DNA from: an uncultured Eubacteriales bacterium
GTDB lineage: Bacteria; Bacillota; Clostridia; Lachnospirales; Lachnospiraceae
Assembly (NCBI GenBank): GCA_900316115.1
Contig: ONBN01000019.1
Span: 1 to 56,877, forward strand
Reading direction: 5' to 3'
DNA: 56,877 nucleotides
In this document: positions 43,099 through 50,671 of the stretch, one piece after another
How the letters are laid out: each line of letters starts with the position of its first letter
Numbering within the stretch: the first letter of the stretch is position 1
Made by a program: the position numbers and the translations under genes
The notes under the pieces: generated by a model
Databases searched by the model: none
Seen by the model: only the letters and a program-made list of their open reading frames with translations
What the model was told of the DNA's origin: nothing

Positions 43099-44634
43099 AT
43101 GTTTGCAAGTGTATTGTCAGCCAGTATTTTAGGAATGGAAGTGTGTCCCATTCAGGTGGAAGCAGATGTAAGTGACGGTCTTCCATCCTTCACAATGGTG
43201 GGGTATCCGTCAGCTCAGGTAAAAGAGGCTCAGGACCGGGTCCGTACTGCTCTCCGCAATAATGGGATCAGTCTGCCACCTAAAAGAGTAACCGTGAACT
43301 TTGTACCGGCAGATATCAAAAAAGAAGGGGCAGGATTTGATATACCTGTAGCTGCAGCTGTATTATCTGCGGCAGGGATCCTTCATCCAAGCCTGCTTGA
43401 AGGCGTGATGCTTGCCGGGGAGATCAGCCTGAACGGAGAGATTTATCCTGTGCCGGGTATTCTTGCCAGAGTGATCAAAGCAAGGGAATTAAAGTGCAGA
43501 TATTGTATGGTTCCCTATGGTAATCTTCAGGAGGCCAGGCTTGTAAAAGATATGCCAGTGATCGGCGTAAAGGATCTGAAAGAACTGATCCGATATCTGA
43601 AAAATCCGGAAGATTTTCATAAAGAAAATCCTGACAGACCAAGCCCTAAAGAAACAGAAAATGAGTGCAAGACCAGGGTGGATTTTCTGGATATCCATGG
43701 TCAGGAAGGAGCCAAAAGAGCCTGTGAGATCGCAGTGAGCGGATTTCACAATATTCTGTTTATCGGCCCTCCTGGAGCCGGCAAAACTATGTTGGCAAAG
43801 CGGCTTCCCACCATTATGCCACAGCTTACTTTTGAAGAAAGCCTGGAGCTGACCAGGATATACAGTATTGCTGGATTGTTGTCTGCTGACAGTCCGTTGA
43901 TCTGTCAAAGACCTTATCGAAGTCCTCACCATACCAGTTCTGCCCAGGCAATGGCAGGAGGAGGCAGGATTCCTGGTCCGGGAGAGGTGACCCTGGCACA
44001 CAGAGGTGTGCTTTTTCTTGATGAAATGCCGGAATTTTCAAGGAGAAGCCTGGAAATCCTGCGGCAGCCCATGGAAGATAAAGTGATCCAGCTTTCAAGA
44101 GCCAGCGGGACCTTTACATTTCCGGCAGGCTTTATGCTGGCAGCAGCCATGAACCCTTGTCCATGCGGCTTTTTTCCGGATATGAACAGGTGCCGCTGCA
44201 CTCCTGGAGAAGTGAGTCACTATCTGGGGAAGATCAGCAATCCTTTGCTTGACCGGATCGATCTTTGTACGGAGGTATCGCCTGTATCTTTTCAGCAGAT
44301 GAATGGCGCGCCGGAAGGAGAATCCTCTGATACGATCCGGGAAAGAGTAGAGCGAACCAGGCAGATCCAGCTGGACAGGTATAAAAACGAAAACATATGC
44401 TTTAACGGAGAACTTTCCGGAAGGCAGATCCAGAAATACTGTGATGTTACAGAGGAAGCAAAAAGGCTTCTTTCCCAGGCATTTCGGAAGATGGAACTTA
44501 GTGGCAGGGCTTACCACAGGATATTAAAAGTTGCAAGAACCATTGCGGATATGGAGCAGGAGGATAAGATACATGTTTCCCACATTTCGCAGGCTTTATC
44601 CTATCGTGCATTTGACAAAAAATACTGGGTATAA
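43099..44634 (+). CDS. YifB/ComM family Mg-chelatase-like AAA ATPase
   Basis: 511 residues, ATG after AGAAAGGA. The N-terminal Lon-protease-S16-like domain (about 1-190; GLPSFTMVGYPSAQVKEAQDRV) is followed by the Mg-chelatase ATPase: Walker A GPPGAGKT at 223-230, PYRSPHHTSS, Walker B VLFLDEMPEF, a cysteine cluster NPCPCGFFPDMNRCRC, and a C-terminal lid. ComM-type helicases promote branch migration during natural transformation. It sits directly before dprA, another recombination gene, consistent with DNA-uptake or recombination work. Confidence 0.92.
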   Translation: MFASVLSASILGMEVCPIQVEADVSDGLPSFTMVGYPSAQVKEAQDRVRTALRNNGISLPPKRVTVNFVPADIKKEGAGFDIPVAAAVLSAAGILHPSLLEGVMLAGEISLNGEIYPVPGILARVIKARELKCRYCMVPYGNLQEARLVKDMPVIGVKDLKELIRYLKNPEDFHKENPDRPSPKETENECKTRVDFLDIHGQEGAKRACEIAVSGFHNILFIGPPGAGKTMLAKRLPTIMPQLTFEESLELTRIYSIAGLLSADSPLICQRPYRSPHHTSSAQAMAGGGRIPGPGEVTLAHRGVLFLDEMPEFSRRSLEILRQPMEDKVIQLSRASGTFTFPAGFMLAAAMNPCPCGFFPDMNRCRCTPGEVSHYLGKISNPLLDRIDLCTEVSPVSFQQMNGAPEGESSDTIRERVERTRQIQLDRYKNENICFNGELSGRQIQKYCDVTEEAKRLLSQAFRKMELSGRAYHRILKVARTIADMEQEDKIHVSHISQALSYRAFDKKYWV

Positions 44635-44659
44635 ATGAAGAAACAGTGAGGTATTTTAT

Positions 44660-45544
44660 ATGGAAGGAAAACAAACAGAAATAAGAAAGGTCACCATAAA
44701 CAGTAAGGAATATCCCAAACGTCTTAAGAAGCTGTCAGGTATGCCAAAAGAACTTTATATAATAGGAAATCTGCCGGAAGACAATGCACCCACAGCAGCT
44801 GTGGTAGGGGCTAGAATGTGCAGTGCCTATGGGAAAAGGCAGGCTCATTGTTATGCAAAGGTACTGGCAGAATACGGGATCCAGGTGATAAGCGGCATGG
44901 CATTGGGAATCGATACCCAGGGACATTTGGGCGCATTGGAGGCACAAAGGCCAACTTATGCAGTGCTGGGCAGCGGCGTGGATGTGTGTTATCCTGCAGC
45001 CAACCGGAAGCTTTACAATCAGATCCTGGAAACCGGAGGAGGGATCATCAGTGAATTTCCTCCCGGGATGCCGCCAAAGGCAGGACATTTTCCTGCAAGA
45101 AACAGGATCATCAGTGCTTTGGCAGATGTGGTGCTGATCGTGGAAGCCAGAGAACGAAGCGGATCTTTGATCACTGCAGGCTTTGCCCTTGACCAGGGAA
45201 AGGCTGTTTATGCCATTCCAGGGCAGGTGGACCAGGCGTTAAGCCAGGGGTGTAACCAGCTGATTTTTGATGGGGCAGGCATTGCCTGGTGCCCGGAGAT
45301 CCTGCTTGGGGAATGGGGGATTTTTCCTGAAAAGAAGGAGAAAGCAGGAGAAAAAAAGAACTTAGGACTTGCAAGAGATTTGGAATTGGTGTATAGTTGT
45401 CTCGATTTACGACCTGAAAACCTGGATTATTTTATTCAAAAAACAGGATTTTCAGCAGGAAAAACAAGCGGACTGCTGATGCAGCTTCAGGTATTGGGGC
45501 TTGCCAGTGAGGTGGGCAGACAGCATTATGTTAGATGTAAGTAA
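44660..45544 (+). CDS. dprA: DNA-processing protein DprA (short form)
   Basis: 294 residues, against about 360 for typical DprA. The start at 44660 has GTGAGG upstream. The N-terminal SAM/helix-hairpin-helix domain is absent: the chain opens directly into the Rossmann fold (YPKRLKKL, AAVVGARMCSAYGKRQA, VISGMALGIDTQGHLGAL, GSGVDVCYPAANRKLY, then FPARNRIISALADVVLIVEA and SGSLITAGFAL). A C-terminal winged helix (about 235-294) is kept. It loads RecA onto incoming single-stranded DNA. In the yifB-dprA-topA-codY cluster. Confidence 0.93.
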   Translation: MEGKQTEIRKVTINSKEYPKRLKKLSGMPKELYIIGNLPEDNAPTAAVVGARMCSAYGKRQAHCYAKVLAEYGIQVISGMALGIDTQGHLGALEAQRPTYAVLGSGVDVCYPAANRKLYNQILETGGGIISEFPPGMPPKAGHFPARNRIISALADVVLIVEARERSGSLITAGFALDQGKAVYAIPGQVDQALSQGCNQLIFDGAGIAWCPEILLGEWGIFPEKKEKAGEKKNLGLARDLELVYSCLDLRPENLDYFIQKTGFSAGKTSGLLMQLQVLGLASEVGRQHYVRCK

Positions 45545-45582
45545 CATGTGACTACATTATGATTTAGCTTAGGAGAGTTATC

Positions 45583-47661
45583 ATGGCAAAGTATCTGGTG
45601 ATAGTTGAGTCACCTGCAAAGGTAAAGACAATTAAGAAGTTTTTGGGGGCAAATTATGAAGTAGAGGCATCAAACGGACATGTACGGGATTTCCCAAAGA
45701 GTCAGTTTGGCATTGATGTGGATAATGATTTTGAACCGAAATATATAACCATCCGTGGAAAGGGAGAATTGCTTGCCAAGCTTCGTAAGGCAGCGAAGAA
45801 AGCAGATAAGATCTATCTTGCAACGGACCCTGACCGTGAGGGAGAGGCTATTTCCTGGCATTTATCACAGGCTCTGAAAGAGGATCCAAAGAAAATGCGC
45901 AGGATCACCTTTAATGAGATCACAAAGACTGCAGTAAAGGATTCGCTGAAGCATCCAAGAGAACTAAATCTGAACCTGGTGGACGCACAGCAGGCAAGGC
46001 GTATGCTGGATCGTATGGTGGGTTATACCATCAGTCCTCTTTTATGGGTAAAGGTGAAGAGAGGCTTAAGTGCAGGAAGGGTACAGTCTGTAGCTTTACG
46101 TATCATCTGCGACAGAGAGGATGAGATCAATTCTTTTATTCCGGAAGAATACTGGAGCCTGGAGGGAGACTTCATTGTAAATGGAGAGAAAAAGCCACTG
46201 GAAGCCAGATTCTACGGCACAGACAAGCGGATGGAGATCCATAATAAGCAGGAGATGGACCAGGTACTGAAGGCTCTGGAGGGGCAGGAGTATGAGATTT
46301 CCGAGGTAAAGAAAGGAGAACGCACCAAGAATGCGCCACTTCCTTTTACTACCAGTACTCTTCAGCAGGAGGCTGCAAAAACATTGAATTTTTCTACACA
46401 GAAGACCATGCGTCTGGCACAGCAGCTGTATGAAGGCGTGGATATCAAGGGCAGTGGCACAGTAGGTGTGATCACCTATCTGCGTACAGATTCTACCAGG
46501 ATCTCTGAAGAAGCTGACAGTGCTGCAAGGGCTTATATTGGAGACAATTATGGTGAGCAGTATGTTTCCCATTTCGAAAAAGCAGTGAAAAAGGGACAGA
46601 AGATCCAGGATGCCCATGAAGCGATCCGACCTACAGATATCAGCAGGACTCCTCAGATGATCAAGGACTCCCTTTCAAGAGATCAGTTCAGGCTTTATCA
46701 GTTGATCTGGAAACGCTTTGCAGCCAGCCGGATGGCAGCAGCCAAGTATGAGACCACATCTGTGAAGATCCGGGCAGGGGAATATACCTTCACAGTTGCA
46801 GCTTCCAAGGTGGCCTTTGACGGTTTTATGTGTGTATACACCCAGGAAGATGATGAGAAGAAGGGCAACGTATTAAGCCAGAGTCTGGAAAAGGGCATGA
46901 AGCTTTCCTTAAAGGAATTAAAGCCACAGCAGCATTTTACACAGCCGCCGGCTCATTATACAGAGGCTTCCCTTGTAAAGACCATGGAGGAACTGGGGAT
47001 TGGCCGTCCAAGTACTTATGCGCCTACCATTACTACCATTATCAGCAGACGGTATGTGTCCAAGGAGCAGAAGAACCTTTATGTAACCGAACTGGGTGAA
47101 GTTGTAAATAATATTATGAAACAGGCATTTCCAAGTATTGTAGATGTGAATTTTACAGCTACCATGGAAGGTCTTCTGGACTGCGTGGAAGCAGGGACAG
47201 TACAGTGGAAGACAGTTGTTCGTAATTTCTATCCGGATCTGAAAGCAGATGTGGATGCTGCACAGAAGGAGCTGGAAAAAGTAGATATCCAGGACGAAGT
47301 TACAGATGTGATCTGCGATAACTGCGGACGTCATATGGTGATCAAATATGGTCCCCATGGCAGATTTCTTGCATGCCCTGGATTTCCAGAGTGCAGAAAT
47401 ACTAAGCCATATTATGAAAAGATTGGTGTACAGTGTCCTAAGTGCGGCGGTGAGGTTGTGCTGAAAAAGACCAAAAAGGGCAGAAAATATTACGGCTGTG
47501 AGAACAATCCGGAATGTGATTTTATGTCCTGGCAGAAGCCGTCTAAGAAGAAATGCCCAAAATGCGGTAATTATATGGTGGAAAAAGGCAATAAACTGGT
47601 ATGCAGCCAGGAAACCTGTGGATATGTGGAACAGAAAACAACCGAGGATGAGGATAAATAA
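45583..47661 (+). CDS. topA: DNA topoisomerase I
   Basis: 692 residues, ATG after TAGGAGAG. Type IA topoisomerase: Toprim domain starting YLVIVESPAKVKTI with TDPDREGE at 81-88, active-site Tyr299 in VGVITYLRTDSTRI, and three C-terminal tetracysteine zinc ribbons (CDNCG..., CPKCGGEVV..., CPKCGNYMV...). It relaxes negative supercoils. Conserved position between dprA and codY in Firmicutes. Confidence 0.97.
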   Translation: MAKYLVIVESPAKVKTIKKFLGANYEVEASNGHVRDFPKSQFGIDVDNDFEPKYITIRGKGELLAKLRKAAKKADKIYLATDPDREGEAISWHLSQALKEDPKKMRRITFNEITKTAVKDSLKHPRELNLNLVDAQQARRMLDRMVGYTISPLLWVKVKRGLSAGRVQSVALRIICDREDEINSFIPEEYWSLEGDFIVNGEKKPLEARFYGTDKRMEIHNKQEMDQVLKALEGQEYEISEVKKGERTKNAPLPFTTSTLQQEAAKTLNFSTQKTMRLAQQLYEGVDIKGSGTVGVITYLRTDSTRISEEADSAARAYIGDNYGEQYVSHFEKAVKKGQKIQDAHEAIRPTDISRTPQMIKDSLSRDQFRLYQLIWKRFAASRMAAAKYETTSVKIRAGEYTFTVAASKVAFDGFMCVYTQEDDEKKGNVLSQSLEKGMKLSLKELKPQQHFTQPPAHYTEASLVKTMEELGIGRPSTYAPTITTIISRRYVSKEQKNLYVTELGEVVNNIMKQAFPSIVDVNFTATMEGLLDCVEAGTVQWKTVVRNFYPDLKADVDAAQKELEKVDIQDEVTDVICDNCGRHMVIKYGPHGRFLACPGFPECRNTKPYYEKIGVQCPKCGGEVVLKKTKKGRKYYGCENNPECDFMSWQKPSKKKCPKCGNYMVEKGNKLVCSQETCGYVEQKTTEDEDK

Positions 47662-47740
47662 TGCTTTTTTCTGTCAATATTTATTAATAAGATATATTTC
47701 CTGAAAAGTCGGGTAAAATAAAAAAATAGTAAAAAATGTC

Positions 47741-47772
47741 TTGTAAATATCCTGCAAAACGTGTAGTATGAT
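47741..47772 (+). promoter_or_regulatory. Candidate codY promoter
   Basis: TTGTAA at 47741, with TAGTAT at a 17-bp spacing (47764-47769) or TATGAT at 20 bp (47767-47772). Neither combination is strong, but the AT-rich 160-bp gap after topA suggests a separate codY transcript. Confidence 0.4.
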
Positions 47773-47821
47773 TATATCAGATTACAGGATTGCTTCATAA
47801 AAGAAGTGAAAGGAGGACAAT

Positions 47822-48610
47822 ATGAGCGTTCAGTTACTGGATAGAACAAGGAAGATTAACAAGCTTCTTCACAACAGCAGCTCCAGCAAGGTGGTATTTA
47901 ATGATATCTGCCAGGTTCTGATGGAGACTCTAAGCTCTAACATTCTTGTACTTAGTAAGAAGGGTAAGGTATTAGGTATAAGCTTATGTCCTGGAGTTGA
48001 GGAAATCACAGAACTGATTGAAGATAAAGTTGGCGGCTATGTGGATGGAATGTTGAATGAAAGGTTTCTGGGCGTTCTGTCTACCAAAGAAAATGTAAAT
48101 CTCCAGACGCTTGGGTTTGAGCATGTATCTGCAAGCTACCAGGGGATTATCAATCCCATTGACATTGCAGGTGAGAGACTTGGCACAGTGTTTATGTACC
48201 GTAAGGACCGGCCATATGATATAGAAGATATTATTGTCAGCGAATACGGCACTACTGTGGTAGGGCTGGAGATGATGCGTGCTGTTCATGAGGAGAATGC
48301 AGAAGAGGATCGTAAGAAACAGGTTGTGAAGTCTGCTTTCAATACGCTGTCATTTTCTGAACTGGAAGCCATCATCCATATTTTTGATGAGCTGAATGGG
48401 GATGAGGGTATACTGGTTGCCAGCAAGATTGCTGACAGAGTAGGGATTACCCGTTCCGTTATTGTGAATGCACTTCGCAAATTTGAAAGTGCAGGTGTGA
48501 TCGAATCACGTTCTTCAGGTATGAAGGGAACCTACATCAAGGTATTGAATGAGGTGATCTTTGACGAGCTGGAGGAGATCAAAGCCCAGAAGAATAATAA
48601 GAAAGCCTGA
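47822..48610 (+). CDS. codY: GTP- and branched-chain-amino-acid-sensing repressor CodY
   Basis: 262 residues, ATG after AAAGGAGG. The N-terminal GAF domain (about 1-155) binds Ile/Val/Leu. The C-terminal winged helix carries the near-invariant CodY DNA-binding segment ASKIADRVGITRSVIVNALR followed by KFESAGVIESRSSGMKGTY. It represses amino acid uptake and synthesis genes in rich medium; likely targets here would include the peptide importer and ilvE (inference). Followed by a strong terminator. Confidence 0.97.
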   Translation: MSVQLLDRTRKINKLLHNSSSSKVVFNDICQVLMETLSSNILVLSKKGKVLGISLCPGVEEITELIEDKVGGYVDGMLNERFLGVLSTKENVNLQTLGFEHVSASYQGIINPIDIAGERLGTVFMYRKDRPYDIEDIIVSEYGTTVVGLEMMRAVHEENAEEDRKKQVVKSAFNTLSFSELEAIIHIFDELNGDEGILVASKIADRVGITRSVIVNALRKFESAGVIESRSSGMKGTYIKVLNEVIFDELEEIKAQKNNKKA

Positions 48611-48636
48611 ACAGGGCTGGGATATCAGATGATCAG

Positions 48637-48670
48637 AAGGCTGTTGCAGAGATTGCAACAGTCTTTTTTT
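48637..48670 (+). terminator. codY terminator
   Basis: Hairpin GGCTGTTGCA-GAGAT-TGCAACAGTC followed by seven T residues. Confidence 0.9.
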
Positions 48671-48820
48671 GCGTAATCAGGAAATTATTCCGTAAGGTTC
48701 TTATTGCTAAAAATGTACTGCAAGGATGGAAACGGAGGTAGAGCTGACTGTTTAATTCTGGATTTTTTAATATAAATATGAGAAAAATAATATGGTTTAG
48801 TGCGTTGCATTATGACATAC

Positions 48821-48845
48821 TATAATGGATTATGTTTAACATAAT
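48821..48845 (+). promoter_or_regulatory. Possible ancestral promoter and operator left of the IS element
   Basis: TATAAT at 48821-48826 with only a weak -35 (TAGTGC at 17 bp), followed by a perfect palindrome ATTATGTT-T-AACATAAT at 48829-48845 that would cover the transcription start. It lies just before the IS left end, so it may be the original control region of the surface protein gene now displaced downstream. Confidence 0.4.
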
Positions 48846-48903
48846 ATATAGCAAGAATTCTCCTTCCTCTACAGGTGGGAGATGAATTGCATAAAAGCAA
48901 AAA

Positions 48904-48938
48904 GAACACTTGTTCTTCGATACGAACCATGGTATAAT
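48904..48938 (+). promoter_or_regulatory. tnpA promoter with LexA-like box
   Basis: -35 TTGTTC (48910-48915), 17-bp spacer, -10 TATAAT (48933-48938). The -35 is embedded in GAAC-ACTT-GTTC (48904-48915), the GAAC-N4-GTTC form of the Firmicute LexA (SOS) box, and a partial second copy CGAACCATGGTAT lies in the spacer. Confidence 0.5.
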
Positions 48939-48983
48939 AGAATCAGTCGATAAAATAAATATTCGAAAAAAAGGACTGATTTT

Positions 48984-49391
48984 ATGGAAAAAACAGATCA
49001 CAATGCACATTCGGTATATTTGATGTATTATCATCTGATTATGGTGGTAAAATATCGAAGAAAAGTTATCAATGATCCAATTTCAGAAAGAGCAAAAGAA
49101 ATATGGGAATATATTGCTCCCCGATATGGGATTGTTTTGGAGGAATGGAATCATGATATTGACCATGTGCATGTAATGTTTCGCGCACAGCCTAAAACGG
49201 AACTCAGTAAATTTATCAATGCATATAAAAGTGCCAGCAGCAGGCTGCTGAAAAAAGAGTATCCGGAAATCCGGGAAAAACTTTGGAAAGAAGCATTCTG
49301 GAGCCAGAGTTTCTGCCTTTTGACGGCAGGAGGGGCACCAGTTGAAGTAATCCGCCAATACATCGAAACCCAGGGAGAGAAAAAGTATTGA
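48984..49391 (+). CDS. tnpA: IS200/IS605 family transposase TnpA (HUH Y1)
   Basis: 135 residues, full length for the family. HUH metal motif H61-V-H63 in DIDHVHVMFRAQP, and nucleophile Tyr126 in RQYIETQ. The start ATG 48984 lacks a good Shine-Dalgarno (AAAAAAGGACTG about 10 nt upstream). It cuts and rejoins single-stranded DNA at the element ends. Both catalytic sites are intact, so it may be active. Confidence 0.95.
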   Translation: MEKTDHNAHSVYLMYYHLIMVVKYRRKVINDPISERAKEIWEYIAPRYGIVLEEWNHDIDHVHVMFRAQPKTELSKFINAYKSASSRLLKKEYPEIREKLWKEAFWSQSFCLLTAGGAPVEVIRQYIETQGEKKY

Positions 49392-50491
49392 ACATAGCAT
49401 ATCGTTTCCGGATCTATCCAACAGATGAACAGAAGATACTCCTTGGAAAAACATTTGGCTGCTGCCGTTTTCTGTACAATCAGATGCTTAATGATAAGAT
49501 CCAGGAGTACAAAAAGACAAAGAAAATGTTAAAAAACACACCAGCTATGTATAAAAATGAGTATCCATTCCTGAAAGAAGTAGATTCGCTGGCCCTGGCA
49601 AATGTTCAGCTTCATTTGGAGAAAGCATATAAGAACTTTTTCAGTGATCCTAAGACTGGATTTCCACGTTTCAAGTCAAAACATCACTCCAAAAACAGCT
49701 ACACAACAAATGTGGTCAACGGGAATATTCTGCTGGAAGGCAACCGGATCCGGCTTCCAAAATTAAAATGGATCTCCATGAAAAAACACAGGGAGCCTGC
49801 AGAAAACTGCCGCCTGAAATCAGTGACAGTCAGTATGGAGCCGTCCGGAAAGTATTTTGCAAGCCTGCTGTATGAAGGATACAGCTGTGAAAACCAAGCG
49901 GCAGATAAGGATTACAGCAATGCCAAAATACTGGGGATTGATTATGCGATGCAGGGGATGGCAGTGTTTTCAGAAGAGATCGAGCATGAAAAAGCAGGAT
50001 TCTTCAGAAAAAATGAAAAAAGGCTGGCAAGGGAACAGCGTAAACTGTCAAGATGTGTAAAAGGAAGCCACAATTATGTGAGGCAGAAAAAGAAAGTTGC
50101 CAGGTGCCATGAAAAAATACGCAGCCAGAGAAGGGATTATCTGCATAAACTGAGCCGCAGGATTACAGACCAATACGATATAGTTGCGATAGAAGATATT
50201 GATATGAAAGCGATGAGCCAGTGTCTGCATTTTGGGAAAAGTGTGCAGGATAATGGATACGGGATGTTCCGGAATATGCTGGATTATAAGCTTTCCTGGA
50301 AGGGAAAAGAATTAGTAAAGATAGACCGCTTTTTCCCTTCAAGCAAAAAATGCAGTAAATGCGGAAAGATAAAAAAAGAGCTGAAATTATCCGAAAGAGT
50401 TTACCGTTGTACGTGCGGAAATGAAATGGACAGGGATCGAAATGCAGCAATCAACATCCGTGAAGAGGCAAGAAGGATGCTGACAGCATAA
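49388..50491 (+). CDS. tnpB: TnpB RNA-guided nuclease of IS605-type element
   Basis: 367 residues from TTG 49388, overlapping the tnpA stop by 4 nt (TTGA). N-terminal helix-turn-helix/WED region (YRFRIYPTDEQ...LGKTFGCCRFLYNQ), a RuvC-like core with Asp185 (GIDYAMQG), Glu269 (VAIEDIDM) and the third Asp in EMDRDRNAA (348/350), and a zinc ribbon C322-x2-C325 ... C341-x-C343. The last pair is C-x-C rather than the usual C-x-x-C. TnpB uses a right-end-derived omega RNA to cut donor sites and help the element persist. Confidence 0.94.
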   Translation: MNIAYRFRIYPTDEQKILLGKTFGCCRFLYNQMLNDKIQEYKKTKKMLKNTPAMYKNEYPFLKEVDSLALANVQLHLEKAYKNFFSDPKTGFPRFKSKHHSKNSYTTNVVNGNILLEGNRIRLPKLKWISMKKHREPAENCRLKSVTVSMEPSGKYFASLLYEGYSCENQAADKDYSNAKILGIDYAMQGMAVFSEEIEHEKAGFFRKNEKRLAREQRKLSRCVKGSHNYVRQKKKVARCHEKIRSQRRDYLHKLSRRITDQYDIVAIEDIDMKAMSQCLHFGKSVQDNGYGMFRNMLDYKLSWKGKELVKIDRFFPSSKKCSKCGKIKKELKLSERVYRCTCGNEMDRDRNAAINIREEARRMLTA

Positions 50492-50657
50492 AACGTCCAT
50501 ATCCGGACAATAAGCAAAAACAAGAAAAAATGCCCGTGTCCGGGCAAAAGAATCGCGGGACACGCGAGGATAGCTTGTAGATACTTGGCTCAGTAGAGCC
50601 ATTGAGCAAGAAGCCCCCACTTCAAAATCTGAGATTTAAGTGGTGGGAGCATGTCAC
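50492..50657 (+). ncRNA. Predicted omega (right-end) RNA for TnpB
   Basis: The stretch after the tnpB stop has no gene but four consecutive hairpins: TGCCCG/CGGGCA (50531-50546), TCGCG/CGCGA (50553-50567), TGGCTC/GAGCCA (50586-50601) and the long right-end stem (50614-50647). This is the layout of omega RNAs, which start in or near the end of tnpB, extend to the element end and continue about 16-20 nt into flanking DNA as guide. The guide would begin at about 50658. The 5' end of the RNA may lie inside tnpB. Confidence 0.65.
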
Positions 50658-50671
50658 GAAGGAGGAGAGCA

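Larger units (their letters stand above)
48851..50657 (+). mobile_element. IS200/IS605-family insertion sequence with tnpA and tnpB
   Basis: About 1.8 kb. The left end has an imperfect subterminal hairpin (GCAAGAATTCTCC ... GGGAGATGAATTGC, 48851-48890). tnpA and tnpB are in the same direction with a 4-nt overlap. The right end has a long hairpin (CCCCCACTT ... AAGTGGTGGG, 50614-50647) and probably ends near ATGTCAC at 50657. Such elements have no terminal inverted repeats and make no target duplication; they move as single strands by HUH transposase. Exact ends need an empty-site comparison. Confidence 0.85.

Noticed and set aside
47741-47820. CodY autoregulatory box upstream of codY
   Set aside because: No match close to the AATTTTCWGAAAATT consensus could be found by eye.
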